Shown here piece by piece: positions 50,683 through 60,730 of a stretch of 64,000 nt of DNA. Position numbers and translations under genes: made by a program. Within the stretch, counting starts at the first letter, position 1, and the number at the start of each line of letters is the position of its first letter. The stretch is from Syntrophaceae bacterium UBA6087 (GTDB lineage Bacteria; Desulfobacterota; Desulfomonilia; UBA1062): assembly GCA_002448235.1 (NCBI GenBank), contig DIXF01000009.1:172-64171 (forward strand). Reading direction: 5' to 3'. A model generated the notes under the pieces. It was not told the DNA's origin. It worked only from the letters and a program-made list of their open reading frames with translations, and did no database searches.

Positions 50683-52818
50683 TTACACCTCCGTGGATGT
50701 GGAGCTCGCCGCCGGCAGGTAGAAACGCTCGGTATAGTCCTTGACCATGCGGTCCGCGATGAAACGCCATCCCAGGGTCTTCATGGCGTGCTTCATCCGC
50801 TCGACCCACAAGGCGGGTATGCCCTGGCTGTCCCGCTTGTAATACAGCGGGATCACTTCCTCTTCGAGGGCCTTGTAGAGGTATTCCGCGTCCCGCTTGT
50901 ACTGGACATCGGGATTGTTGTGCATGCCGCCGTGACCGATGGCGAAGCCGTTCTTTCCGTCATAGGCCTCGTTCCACCAGCCGTCGAGGACCGAAAGGTT
51001 CAGTCCGCCGTTCAAGACGACCTTCTGGCCGCTCGTCCCGCAGGCCTCCAGAGGTCTCCTGGGGTTGTTCAGCCAGACGTCCACGCCCTGCACGAGATGG
51101 CGGGCCACATTGTAGTCGTAGTCTTCCACGAAAACGAGCCTGCGCCTGAGCTTCTTGTCGCAGCTGAACCGCGCGATGCGCTGCAGCAGCGCCTTGCCCT
51201 GATCGTCCCGCGGGTGGGCCTTGCCGGCGAAGATAATCTGGATGGGTCTTTTGGGATCGTTGATGAGCTTTATTATCCGTTCGGGCTGTGAGAGGATGAG
51301 ATCGCTCCTCTTGTACGTCGCAAACCTCCGGGCGCATCCGATGGTGAGGATGTCCGGGTCGAGTATCTTTTCGATCTGCTTGACGCTTTCCCGCTTCCCG
51401 ATACGCTCGGCCTGCAGGTTCAGCCGCCTGCGCACGAAACGGATGAGCCGCATCTTCAGACTCTGGTGGGTCTCCCACAGCTCGCCGTCGTCGATCTCAT
51501 CCATATCCTCCCATATATCGGCGTGCACCATCCGGGTAGGCCAGTCCTGGCCCAAACGGGTCTGGAAAAGCTGGTGCATCTGGGGAGCAAGCCAGGAGAG
51601 GACATGGACGCCGTTCGTGATGTGGCCGATGGGCACTTCCGCCTCCGCCCTGCCGGGCCAGAGATTCTTCCACATGAGGCGGCTCACGCCCCCGTGGATC
51701 GAGGACACGCCGTTGGCCCTGCGGGAGCCCTTGAGCGCAAGCACCGTCATGCAGAACGTCTCGGTATTGTCGTGCGGGTTGACCCTGCCCAGGGCCATGA
51801 AGTCCTCATGGCTCACGCCGAGCCTCTCCCGGAAAACGCCGAGCTGCTCTTCCACCAGTCCGCCCGGGAACCGGTCATGACCCGCCTCCACCGGGGTGTG
51901 GGTGGTGAATACGGTATAAAGCGATATGCGCCGGAGCGCCCGATGAAACGGGATATCGTCGTACTCCATGACGCGCCTGATCTCTTCGAGAATGGCGAAT
52001 GCGCTGTGCCCCTCGTTCAGGTGCAGCACGCCGGGATAGATGTTCAGCGCCTGCAGGACCCTTGCCCCGCCTATGCCCAAGAGCAGCTCCTGCCGGATCC
52101 GGAGCTTGATGTCGCCGCCGTAGAGGCGGGAGGTAAGCTCTCGGTCTTCGGTTGAATTGCCTTCCACGTTCGCGTCGAGAAGCATCAGCCGGACACGGCC
52201 TACCTGGAGCTCCCAGACTTGCGCGAGCAGGGGCGTCGTTCGGGTGTCGATCCGGATAATCAGAGGTTTGCCGTCCGGGCGTGAAACCGGCCTGAGCGGC
52301 TGGTTGTCGATGTCGAGGTTCTTGTAGTCCTCTTCCTGCCAGCCCTCGCTGTTCAGGCGCTGGCTGAAATAGCCCTGCCGGTAGAGAAGCCCGATGCCGA
52401 TAAGCGGCACGCCCAAGTCCGATGCGCTCTTCAGGTGGTCGCCCGCAAGGATGCCCAGCCCTCCCGAATAGATGGGCAGAGATTCGTGGAGACCGAACTC
52501 GGCAGAGAAATAGGCGACCGGCCGGTTGTTCAGGTTGCCGCCATGGACGCTGCCCCAGGTCTTTTCCGGCTCCATGTACTCACCCAGCCGTCTGAAGGCA
52601 TAGTTGATGCGGCTGTGGAGCACCAGCTCGGAAGCCCGGTCTTCTATCTGCTCCGGGGAGATCCGGTTGAGAAAGGCGATGGGGTTGTGCTCGACCTGCC
52701 TCCAGAGATGCGGATCCAGGTCGGTCAGGAAGCTGATGAGCTCGGGATGCCATGTCCACCACAGATTATATGCAAGGGCGCGAAGACGTTCATGGAGATG
52801 GTTTTCAGTTCCTGCCAT
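50683..52818 (-). CDS. glgP: Alpha-glucan (glycogen) phosphorylase
   Basis: 711-residue GT35 family enzyme of the short, thermophile-like type; releases glucose-1-phosphate from glucans using PLP. Domain start DUF3417-like (NLWWTWHPELISFLTDLDPH), catalytic PVAYFSAEFGLHESLPIYSG, LHLNEGHSAFAILEEIRR, FTTHTPVEAGHDRF, and the C-terminal PLP site region EACGTSGQKVVLNGGLNLSV (the PLP lysine lies in GQKVVLNGG). Single gene with no glycogen synthase in the window. Confidence 0.95.
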   Translation of the reverse strand: MAGTENHLHERLRALAYNLWWTWHPELISFLTDLDPHLWRQVEHNPIAFLNRISPEQIEDRASELVLHSRINYAFRRLGEYMEPEKTWGSVHGGNLNNRPVAYFSAEFGLHESLPIYSGGLGILAGDHLKSASDLGVPLIGIGLLYRQGYFSQRLNSEGWQEEDYKNLDIDNQPLRPVSRPDGKPLIIRIDTRTTPLLAQVWELQVGRVRLMLLDANVEGNSTEDRELTSRLYGGDIKLRIRQELLLGIGGARVLQALNIYPGVLHLNEGHSAFAILEEIRRVMEYDDIPFHRALRRISLYTVFTTHTPVEAGHDRFPGGLVEEQLGVFRERLGVSHEDFMALGRVNPHDNTETFCMTVLALKGSRRANGVSSIHGGVSRLMWKNLWPGRAEAEVPIGHITNGVHVLSWLAPQMHQLFQTRLGQDWPTRMVHADIWEDMDEIDDGELWETHQSLKMRLIRFVRRRLNLQAERIGKRESVKQIEKILDPDILTIGCARRFATYKRSDLILSQPERIIKLINDPKRPIQIIFAGKAHPRDDQGKALLQRIARFSCDKKLRRRLVFVEDYDYNVARHLVQGVDVWLNNPRRPLEACGTSGQKVVLNGGLNLSVLDGWWNEAYDGKNGFAIGHGGMHNNPDVQYKRDAEYLYKALEEEVIPLYYKRDSQGIPALWVERMKHAMKTLGWRFIADRMVKDYTERFYLPAASSTSTEV

Positions 52819-52982
52819 GTAAGGAAACCTCCTCTAGCGTTAAACGATCAAGATTGAGAACTCAATAATATCAAACCGATTCTTGTATTCATATATCACG
52901 AAACAACACTCTGGAACACGTGAAAAGACACTCCCTCCGGGCCAAGGCTGTGCCGCACCGTCGGGCAGGCCTTCGACCCTCT

Positions 52983-54287
52983 TTAAAACAGCGGGACGAT
53001 GTTGGCCTTGCTTCCGTTGAGCTTCGCGGCAATGAACAACGCAGCGGAGCTCAGCATGTCCGCTTTCGAAAGCATGAACGGAATGATTCCCATCTGCCTG
53101 CACAGGCCGTGGACCGTCTGCGCCAGGTCGTTGCAGCCCGGGCTCATGGTCACGTTGCGCTTGCCCAGACGGTTCTGGAGGGCAACTCCGTGCTCCTGGA
53201 TTGCACAGCTCCCGGCGATATGCACCCTGCCCTGGATTCGGTCCACCTCACAGCGGTCGATGCCCTTGCCCATGAGAATCGTAAAGTCGCCTTTCCCGCC
53301 ATGATCGCGATAGAGCATCTCCACCACGGTCTCGGTATTGCTGCGGCATCCCTCGCTGCAGCACCGCTCCTTGCCCCTCAGGAAGGTAAGCTCCGGCGGA
53401 TAGTCGTCGAGGAGCTTTGAGGTGAGGCGCTTTCTGCGCTCTTCGAAGAGGGGGGAGTTGACGATGTCGATGCGCGCCAGATCGCCGTTTCCGATCCCCG
53501 TAGCCCGGCAGAGATCAAGGTGCTTGACCTCCCTGATATCGAAGCCGATGAGGGAGGCGGCCACTACATCGGTCGCCAGCGGGTCGGGGCCGCCCACGAG
53601 GAGGTCCATGGGCACCACGCACTTGCCGGCATTGTACACCGTGGGGTAGTGGCCGTGGGTGGTGGCGATAAGCCCGTCGATGAGGGCGAAATGAGGCCTC
53701 ACCACACGGTAGATATCCGCGAATTTCTGGTGGAGGCGGTAGTTGTGGTTTGAGATCCGGCTCTGCTGGTGTACGAGGCCGAACTGGTTTTTGATGGACA
53801 GGGTCACCTGGGACATGGAGTGGGTCTTGAGCTTGGGCAGAGAGAGGTAGAAGTTTTCATCGCCCTGCTCGATGATCCGCTCGACCACAAAGCGCGAGAC
53901 ATCGACGAACTCTTCGACCCCCTCCAGGAATACCGGGACCGCCGGCGTCTCGTCCAGATAGACCGGGATGGCGCCCGTTTCCCTGCAGACCTTGAGATAT
54001 CCGGTAGCCTGGAATACCAGTCGGGTGAAATTGGCCTGGGTGCAGTTCTCCATGACATAGACCGTACGCGCACCGCACCTCTTAAAGTAGAGGACCGTTT
54101 GCCTGAGAACCTCCGGATCGGTATAGACATGGGCCTCGGGGCCCACTCCGTTCACCTTGATGTAGACGTCCCTGCTGGACCGAAGGAGCTTCTCCCCGCC
54201 GCCGAAATGCTCGAAGACCTCGCTCACGGCGTTACCGATGCCCTGCTTCGTGTCTGCCAGAATGACTTCAGCCCTTTCGTTGCCCAT
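52983..54287 (-). CDS. DUF362-family protein
   Basis: 434 residues. N-terminal DUF362 domain (SSRDVYIKVNGVGPEAHVYT, FYLSLPKLKTHSMSQVTLSI, DGLIATTHGHYPTVYNAGKC) and a C-terminal part with several cysteines (LRGKERCCSEGCRSNTETV, HIAGSCAIQEHG, SPGCNDLAQTVHGLCRQMG) that might bind a metal or cluster. DUF362 proteins are of unknown function, often near redox enzymes. Placed downstream of a membrane AraC gene with a 24-nt gap, so both are probably one transcript. Confidence 0.8.
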   Translation of the reverse strand: MGNERAEVILADTKQGIGNAVSEVFEHFGGGEKLLRSSRDVYIKVNGVGPEAHVYTDPEVLRQTVLYFKRCGARTVYVMENCTQANFTRLVFQATGYLKVCRETGAIPVYLDETPAVPVFLEGVEEFVDVSRFVVERIIEQGDENFYLSLPKLKTHSMSQVTLSIKNQFGLVHQQSRISNHNYRLHQKFADIYRVVRPHFALIDGLIATTHGHYPTVYNAGKCVVPMDLLVGGPDPLATDVVAASLIGFDIREVKHLDLCRATGIGNGDLARIDIVNSPLFEERRKRLTSKLLDDYPPELTFLRGKERCCSEGCRSNTETVVEMLYRDHGGKGDFTILMGKGIDRCEVDRIQGRVHIAGSCAIQEHGVALQNRLGKRNVTMSPGCNDLAQTVHGLCRQMGIIPFMLSKADMLSSAALFIAAKLNGSKANIVPLF

Positions 54288-54311
54288 ATTCGCCTCCTTG
54301 TTTTTTACCGG

Positions 54312-55424
54312 CTATGGTAACCCCCCGCCTCCCTCGTGCGGGCTTTCCGTACTTCTGAACTCACTGGGAGACATGCCCGTATGCTTCTTGAACACGGTGT
54401 TGAAGGTGGATTTGGAGTTGAACCCCACGTCGAAGCAGATATTCAGAATACCCTCTTCAGGATGGGAAAGAAGGGCCTTCTTGGCTTCTTCCACCCGGTG
54501 GAAATTGATAAAGTTCCGGAAATCCAGGTTGAGGTGCTCGTTCAGGAACTGGCTGAGCTGGTGAGGGGTGATGGACATCCTCCCGGCAAGCGCTGCCAGG
54601 CTGATCTCCATATCCCGGTATACCTCTTCTTCCTTTATGAGCTCCATGAGCCGGGTATGGATGAGTTCGGTGTTGAGCCCGACGAGCAGCGATTTTTCGT
54701 ACCGCTTTTTCTTGATCTCTTTCTTGATCCTCTGGAAAAAGAGCGGATAGCGGCTACGGGCGAGGAAGACGGCCACATGGATGCCGGTAAGGAGCAGGCC
54801 TCCGGCGATCAGAAAGTTCCTCTCCCGCATCAGCAGTCCTGCCACAAGGCAGGCCACCGAGAGCTTCGCAACCAGGTTTATCCCGACCATGAGCCGTACC
54901 TCTGTCTTTATCTCCGAGCTGTTCCAGAGCGAGAGCTCGATCTTCGACAGGAAGGAAAGGTAGAAAAAAACGAGCAGGCTTCCCATGAGGACGACATAGG
55001 TAAACGGGCTTTGGAGAGGTTCCATGAACATCTGTGCAACAAATCCCTCCCCGCCTCCCAGAAGCTGAAGGTGAATGATGACTTCGGCGGTGAACACCAC
55101 CACGGCGGGGAGAATAAGAAACCTGGTCTTATACGGGATGGGGCTCCCGGAATCGAGCAGCGACTGGTAATAAAAGAGATTCAGCGGCCCGACACTGTAC
55201 ACCGAGGTAAGGAACCCGAAGGTCGCCAGGGGATAGCGTACCTGCACCATGTCGACGGCGAAGCCTATCTGCAGGGTTATGATGCCGTTGCACAGAAGGA
55301 GCAGAATGGAGAGGATGTTCTGGGTATCCCGGTCCCTGCCCGATATCTGCTCCAGGGCCATGAGAAAGCTCAGGCCTGCGCCGAAGAAGATGACCACCGT
55401 TGCTGCATGGACGAAAGCGTGCAT
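54312..55424 (-). CDS. AraC-family regulator with N-terminal membrane domain
   Basis: 370 residues: seven or so transmembrane helices in the first ~240, then a C-terminal AraC DNA-binding domain with two helix-turn-helix motifs (SLAALAGRMSITPHQLSQFL and ILNICFDVGFNSKSTFNTVF) ending HTGMSPSEFRSTES. Such 7TM-type or membrane AraC proteins sense a signal at the membrane. Likely controls itself and the DUF362 gene or a nearby gene. No strong ribosome site before the ATG, so the start is uncertain. Confidence 0.88.
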   Translation of the reverse strand: MHAFVHAATVVIFFGAGLSFLMALEQISGRDRDTQNILSILLLLCNGIITLQIGFAVDMVQVRYPLATFGFLTSVYSVGPLNLFYYQSLLDSGSPIPYKTRFLILPAVVVFTAEVIIHLQLLGGGEGFVAQMFMEPLQSPFTYVVLMGSLLVFFYLSFLSKIELSLWNSSEIKTEVRLMVGINLVAKLSVACLVAGLLMRERNFLIAGGLLLTGIHVAVFLARSRYPLFFQRIKKEIKKKRYEKSLLVGLNTELIHTRLMELIKEEEVYRDMEISLAALAGRMSITPHQLSQFLNEHLNLDFRNFINFHRVEEAKKALLSHPEEGILNICFDVGFNSKSTFNTVFKKHTGMSPSEFRSTESPHEGGGGLP

Positions 55425-55499
55425 ATACTACCCAGTAATCCGAAGATATTTTATCCGGCATAGTAATATCACAAAGGAAGATTATCAAAGAAATTATTA

Positions 55500-56801
55500 C
55501 TACTCCCCGTCTCCGCTCTTCCTTTTCAGGCGCGCAAGACGATAAACCAGGCTTTCGCGCTCGTCCCGGGACAAAGCCTTGCTGCCCGAAAGAACCGCCG
55601 TCACGATGCCGACTGCCCGGGAATAATCGTACGCCCGGTGTTCCAGCCACTTTGCAAGCTCTACGGCCGCAAAGATGTCGTGAGGATCGCGTGTCAGCAT
55701 TTCCTCCCACAGGCTCACCGCTTGTTCCCACATGCCTTTGCGCTTATGCGCCAGCGAGGTGACGACCCGTGCATCGCGGGCGATGAGCGGATCGGGAGAG
55801 GTCATGAGATACTTCAGCATGTCGAGGCCGGAATCATGGCTGCCCTGATTGAGATGGAGCCTCGCGGCGGCCAGAAGATCGGCATGGTGGAGATCCTCCC
55901 TGTCGCACCCGCCGGTCAGGAGGACCGAAAGATGCGTCACGAGCGCCGCCATGGACACGATATCGAGCCGGTTGTGCTCGAACACGTCTTCCAGAAGCGA
56001 TGCATCCAGGCTCCTCAGCCAGTCGAAATACCGCCTGGGAATCTCGAAGCCCGGAACGTCTCCGGTTCGGACGAAGTTTAAGACCTCGCTTTCGAGGGTG
56101 ACGAGCCTGCTGTTTTCGAGCCGGTGGCCGAGGATGCGCCTGCTGGGAAAGAGGAGGTCGAGGTGGGGCATGTCGATGAAAGGATTCTCGAGCCGGTTGA
56201 GGATGTATCTTGCCGAAAGCAGCGTAATGTCGAAGGCCCGCCCGTTGAAGGTCACCAGGAATCGCTTGTCCTGTGCAATCTCCCGGAGCAGGGCCAGCAT
56301 CGCGGCCTCTTCATGGTAGTCCCGGGCAAAGAGCTGGCATACGACGAAGTCCTCGCCCTCGAACCACCCGAGCCCGATGAGGAAGGCAAAGGTGCCGGTC
56401 CCTCCGGCAAGCCCGGTTGTCTCGGTGTCCAGAAACAGGGCGTCTCCCATCTTCATGGAGCCTATCCCGGCATGCCCGGCCAGTATGGCGGCGGCCTCCA
56501 TATCGGCAGGCGCGAGGTCGGCGATCCGGTAGCAGCCGTGGCTGGACTCGGAATGGTAGACTGTCCGGCTGAAAAAGCACTTTCCGTGCCCGTTGGCTGC
56601 CTCTTCTCCGGTGATCGCTTCAAGGAGGGTGCGTACGGGCTTCGCCTGGTACGTTACCGTGCGCTGGGGATAGGACGCCCTGCGGGTCATGATGGTGTCG
56701 ATTTTTTTCCGCAGCTCGCTGATGACCTCTTGCCGGGAAGCTTCCTGCAGAGGCTGTGTCCCCTCCCCTGTCAGGCGATTTAATCTGTCTTTTAGGCTCA
56801 T
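55500..56801 (-). CDS. YprB-type ribonuclease H-like domain protein
   Basis: 433 residues with a DnaQ/RNase H-like exonuclease fold: FLDTETTGLAGGTGTFAFLI, VTFNGRAFDITLLSARYIL, and HNRLDIVSMAALVTHL provide the acidic residues. This matches the YprB_RNaseH-like family (often near a DEAD helicase). A C-terminal TPR-like helical part follows. Start at ATG 56801 (MSLKDRL) rather than the longer frame upstream, which lacks similarity. Substrate not known. Confidence 0.82.
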   Translation of the reverse strand: MSLKDRLNRLTGEGTQPLQEASRQEVISELRKKIDTIMTRRASYPQRTVTYQAKPVRTLLEAITGEEAANGHGKCFFSRTVYHSESSHGCYRIADLAPADMEAAAILAGHAGIGSMKMGDALFLDTETTGLAGGTGTFAFLIGLGWFEGEDFVVCQLFARDYHEEAAMLALLREIAQDKRFLVTFNGRAFDITLLSARYILNRLENPFIDMPHLDLLFPSRRILGHRLENSRLVTLESEVLNFVRTGDVPGFEIPRRYFDWLRSLDASLLEDVFEHNRLDIVSMAALVTHLSVLLTGGCDREDLHHADLLAAARLHLNQGSHDSGLDMLKYLMTSPDPLIARDARVVTSLAHKRKGMWEQAVSLWEEMLTRDPHDIFAAVELAKWLEHRAYDYSRAVGIVTAVLSGSKALSRDERESLVYRLARLKRKSGDGE

Positions 56802-57076
56802 GCTCACTTTATTGAAGAATAATTGAAATAAACAATGATCGAGCAGTGACTGCCTGTCAAGCCCTTCTTTGACTTCTCTGCCTTTGCGGGGGGCCGTCCC
56901 TCCTGACGAAAACCGGGCTCCTAAATAAAATCGTTGAATATTGAAGGTCTCTATAGAATAATCCGAAAGGTGTTGCACGGAATGCACGTACTTTTTGCGT
57001 GATCAGCAGGAAAGGGCAGAGAATAGGCAGCGGATGACTAAGGGCACACATACAGCTCCCCCGGCGAAAGGCGAAC

Positions 57077-60058
57077 ATGCGGCTTAAGGGAAAGGTACTC
57101 ATCATCCTGGTCTCCGTAGTACTTGCAGTGACGCTTACGTACTATGTCGTCTTCCGTCTCGTGGTGCTCCAGAGCTTCATCGACCTCGACCGGATGGGCG
57201 CCGAGAAGGATATGAACCGCTGCACTGCGGCCCTGAACCGCGAGCTGGGCCTCCTGAACCGGTTCGTCCACGACTGGGCCGCATGGGATGACACCTACCG
57301 GTTCGTCCGGGATCGGAATCCGGAATTCGCGGAAGACAACCTCCAGGGAGAGGTATTCAGAGACCAGAACCTCAACATTATCCACATCTACAATAGACAA
57401 GGCAAGCTCGTGGGAGGGAAAACCTTTGATCTGAAAACCGGCAGGGAGCTTCCCCTCAACCTGTCCGTCGAGCTCAAACCGGCAGTTTTCTCAAAGCTCG
57501 TCTCTCAGCATGACGGGAAAGGATCGACCACGGGGATCATACAAACCTCATACGGTCCCCTTATGGTTTCTTCGAACCCGATCCTGACCTCTGCCGTTCA
57601 GGGACCGAGCCGGGGGGCCATTCTCATGGGGAGGTTCCTCAACCAGGATCTGATCGCTCAGATTGCGGAACAGGTAAACATAGAGCTCAGCGGATGCAGA
57701 ACGGACTCGGGTCAATACGGCGCGCCCCGCTCCTGTACCGTTATACCTCCCGCCGGAGAGGTAATCCTCGAAGAAGAAGGGATCGGCAAGATCGTTGCCT
57801 ACTCGCTCATTGAAGACATCGGAGGCAGCCCGGCACTGGTGCTCAAGGCATCCATTCCCCGCGTGATCATGGCGAAAGGCGCCCGGGCCTATGCCTACGG
57901 GCTCATGTTTATCCTCGGCGGAGGAATCGCTTTTCTGATAGTAGTCGGCGGGCTGCTGCAGTTCCTGGTTTTGCGGCCCATGACGAAGCTTTCCGAGAAC
58001 ATCCTCGCCATCGGCAAGGGGGCTGACCGGGTCGAAAAAGACCTGATCGTCCGAAACGATGAATTCGGCACCCTTTCCCGGGAGTTCAACTCCCTCATCG
58101 GAAAGCTCGTCGAACGGGAGCACACCCTCAAAGAGTCCCAGCAGAGGATGTCCGACATCATCGATTTCCTTCCGGATCCTACCTTTGCCGTCGACCCTCT
58201 GGGGAAAGTCATCGCCTGGAACCATGCCATCGAGGACATGACCGGCATCCGGAAGGAAGACATGATCGGGAAAGGAGACTACGCGTATGCCGTCCCCTTT
58301 CATGGCGAACCGCGGCCGATCCTCCTCGATCTGCTATTTTCGCCGCAGGAAGATATGTTCAGGAAGTACGACTTGATCCACAAGATCGGCGACAAGCTTT
58401 TTGTGGAGACCTTTGCCCCGAAGCTCTACGGGAACAAAGGGGCCCATATCTGGGCAGTAGCCACAAAGCTCTATGACAGTGCAGGCAACATTGCCGGTGC
58501 GATCGAATGTATCCGGGATATCACCGAGCGGAAAAAGTCCGAAGAAATGCTCCTGCTCCAGAGCGAGACCATCGAGCAGTCGCACGACGGCATCGCCATG
58601 GCGGAACTCGACGGGACGGTCACCTATTCAAATCCTGCCTGGGCCGGAATGCACGGATATTCACCCAAAGAGCTCAAGGGAAAGCACCTGAGCGTCTTTC
58701 ATACCGAAGTCCAGTATCAGGACGAGATTGCCCCTTTCATCGGCCAGGTGAGGCTGCTCGGGGGAAATACCGGGAAGCTCGGGCACATGAGAAAAGACGG
58801 CACGGTGTTCACGGCGCTGACGACAGCCTTTATCCTGAAGGACCGCAAGAGCAACCCGGTTGCGCTCATCGGCATAGCCCGGGACATCTCGGACGAGATC
58901 AGGATGGAAGCCCAGCTGAGGCACGCGCAGAAGATGGAGGTCATCGGACAGCTTGCAGGAGGCGTAGCCCACGATCTCAACAACATGCTCGCCCCCATCC
59001 TCGGCTATGCGGAGATGATGCTTCACAGCATGGAAGCAAACGATCCGCATCATCACGGCCTATCCCAGATCCTTTCCGCTGCAGACAGGGCCAGGAACCT
59101 TACGAAACAGCTCCTCGCCTTCGGAAGCAAGCAGGTGCTCGATATGAAGACCGTGGATATGAACGAGGTTATCGAGAGCTATGGCAAGATGATCAGGAGC
59201 ATCATCAGGGAGGATATCGATATCAGGATCGTGAAAGGCAAGGCCGAATCCGGCGTTCAGGTCGACACCTCCCAGATCGGCCAGATCATCCTGAACCTTG
59301 CCCTGAATGCCCAGGATGCGATGCCGGCCGGCGGTGTCATCACCGTCGAAACCTCTGTTGTCGTCCTCGACAGGACATGCTCAGAGGTGCATCAGGGGGC
59401 AAAGCCCGGAGAATACGTTCTCATGTGCTTAAGCGATACCGGCACCGGCATTGATAAAAAAATCCTCGACCATATCTTCGAGCCTTTCTTCACCACCAAG
59501 GGCCAGGGCAAAGGCACGGGTCTGGGCCTTGCCACGGTGTACGGGATCGTGCTTCAGCATAAAGGCCATATCACGGTTTACAGCGAGTCCGGCATGGGCT
59601 CCACCTTCAAGGTCTATCTCCCCAGGGCCGGAGGCGAGATCGAGAGCATCCCCGAGACGGCCGAGGTCGGCGGAGGCAAACGGGGCAAGGAAACCATCAT
59701 CGTGGCAGAGGATGACGAGGGAGTAAGAGAACTCACCTGCGAGATCCTCCAGAAGCACGGATATGAGGTCATTACTGCAGAGAACGCAGAAGAATTCATT
59801 GCCGTCCTCAAGCGCCATGACGGCGCCATCCATCTCATGCTCACCGATGTCATCATGCCCGGCATGAACGGCAAAGAGCTCTACGAGCGCATCAGAGAAC
59901 ATTACCCGGAGATGAAGGTCCTCTTCATGTCGGGATACACCGGAAACGTGATCGCTCACCACGGCATCCTCGACAAAGGTGTACACTTCATCCAGAAGCC
60001 GTTCTCTATTCAGGGCCTGACCGAAAAGATCAGATACGTGCTCGATGCAGAAAAATAA
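57077..60058 (+). CDS. Hybrid sensor histidine kinase (CHASE4-HAMP-PAS-PAS-HK-REC)
   Basis: 993 residues. N-terminal helix (7-27), CHASE4-like extracellular domain (about 40-270; HDWAAWDDTYRFVRDRNPEF), second helix (about 275-297), HAMP (300-350), two PAS domains (about 365-490 and 500-625; both with typical DITERKK or ARDISDEIR ends), dimerisation domain with phospho-His in GGVAHDLNNMLAPILGYAEM (about 632), HATPase with GTGLGLATVYGIVLQHKGHI, and a C-terminal receiver (about 870-990) with phospho-Asp in LMLTDVIMPGMNGKELYERI. A single-gene module with no response regulator beside it; output is not evident. Terminated near 60063. Confidence 0.93.
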   Translation: MRLKGKVLIILVSVVLAVTLTYYVVFRLVVLQSFIDLDRMGAEKDMNRCTAALNRELGLLNRFVHDWAAWDDTYRFVRDRNPEFAEDNLQGEVFRDQNLNIIHIYNRQGKLVGGKTFDLKTGRELPLNLSVELKPAVFSKLVSQHDGKGSTTGIIQTSYGPLMVSSNPILTSAVQGPSRGAILMGRFLNQDLIAQIAEQVNIELSGCRTDSGQYGAPRSCTVIPPAGEVILEEEGIGKIVAYSLIEDIGGSPALVLKASIPRVIMAKGARAYAYGLMFILGGGIAFLIVVGGLLQFLVLRPMTKLSENILAIGKGADRVEKDLIVRNDEFGTLSREFNSLIGKLVEREHTLKESQQRMSDIIDFLPDPTFAVDPLGKVIAWNHAIEDMTGIRKEDMIGKGDYAYAVPFHGEPRPILLDLLFSPQEDMFRKYDLIHKIGDKLFVETFAPKLYGNKGAHIWAVATKLYDSAGNIAGAIECIRDITERKKSEEMLLLQSETIEQSHDGIAMAELDGTVTYSNPAWAGMHGYSPKELKGKHLSVFHTEVQYQDEIAPFIGQVRLLGGNTGKLGHMRKDGTVFTALTTAFILKDRKSNPVALIGIARDISDEIRMEAQLRHAQKMEVIGQLAGGVAHDLNNMLAPILGYAEMMLHSMEANDPHHHGLSQILSAADRARNLTKQLLAFGSKQVLDMKTVDMNEVIESYGKMIRSIIREDIDIRIVKGKAESGVQVDTSQIGQIILNLALNAQDAMPAGGVITVETSVVVLDRTCSEVHQGAKPGEYVLMCLSDTGTGIDKKILDHIFEPFFTTKGQGKGTGLGLATVYGIVLQHKGHITVYSESGMGSTFKVYLPRAGGEIESIPETAEVGGGKRGKETIIVAEDDEGVRELTCEILQKHGYEVITAENAEEFIAVLKRHDGAIHLMLTDVIMPGMNGKELYERIREHYPEMKVLFMSGYTGNVIAHHGILDKGVHFIQKPFSIQGLTEKIRYVLDAEK

Positions 60059-60062
60059 AAGA

Positions 60063-60078
60063 GCGGATTTTCATCCGC
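60063..60078 (-). terminator. Intrinsic terminator for the DUF4870 gene
   Basis: 6-bp stem GCGGAT (60063-60068)/ATCCGC (60073-60078) with a 4-nt loop. Minus strand continues TCTTTTATTTTT, a good U-tract. It lies between convergent genes and could also affect the kinase transcript. Confidence 0.65.
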
Positions 60079-60139
60079 CCTTGCTTACCGGATACATCTA
60101 TGTTGTTTATCTGAAAACATCAAAAAGAGAGAACCTGAT

Positions 60140-60514
60140 TTACGATATTATCCTCAGGGTGAAAGGATAGCGGTAGGGTACGTTGTCGCTTGTGCGTATC
60201 GTGGCGACAATCGTCAGGATGATATCGGCGACGACGATGATCCCCACTACCGGGTAGAGAAGGAAGCCGATCAGGACCGGCGTGAGGGTTATGGCAAGGA
60301 TGAGGGCGACTACGGCATAGATCGTCATGGATATCTGAAAGTTCATCGATTGCCTGCCCTGCCTGTCCACAGCAGGGTATTCGTTTTTCTTGAAGAGCCA
60401 TATGATGAACGGGCCGAGAATGTTCCCGAACGGTATACCCAGAAGCACGACCAGTGCAGAAATATGGCAGAGCATGCTCCACGTGCGCTCCCTGTTCCGG
60501 ATTGTTTCATCCAT
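60140..60514 (-). CDS. DUF4870 (Tic20-like) membrane protein
   Basis: 124 residues with three transmembrane helices and the DUF4870 pattern: RTWSMLCHISALVVLLGIPF, GPFIIWLFKKNEYPAVDRQG, SMNFQISMTIYAVVALILAI. Function unknown; found widely as small membrane proteins. Confidence 0.88.
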   Translation of the reverse strand: MDETIRNRERTWSMLCHISALVVLLGIPFGNILGPFIIWLFKKNEYPAVDRQGRQSMNFQISMTIYAVVALILAITLTPVLIGFLLYPVVGIIVVADIILTIVATIRTSDNVPYRYPFTLRIIS

Positions 60515-60730
60515 GGTCCTTCTCCTTTACCGATGGGATGCATTACAGGTATCAATATAGCATTCCGGCCGCCGAATGCCAATAACCGGAGCCGTTCTTG
60601 CTTCTTGTAAGGAAAATAGCTGTACAGGGTATCGCGGCTCGTATATAGTGAAAGTATAACTTTAAGCTTTCTGTCCAGGCAACGTCCCGGGACGCATTAT
60701 GAATATGCTTTTACTCACGGAGGTGCATGC

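Noticed and set aside
54336..55463. A 375-codon plus-strand frame antisense to the AraC regulator
   Set aside because: Low-complexity His/Glu-rich product with no known motif; the opposite strand encodes a clear AraC protein.
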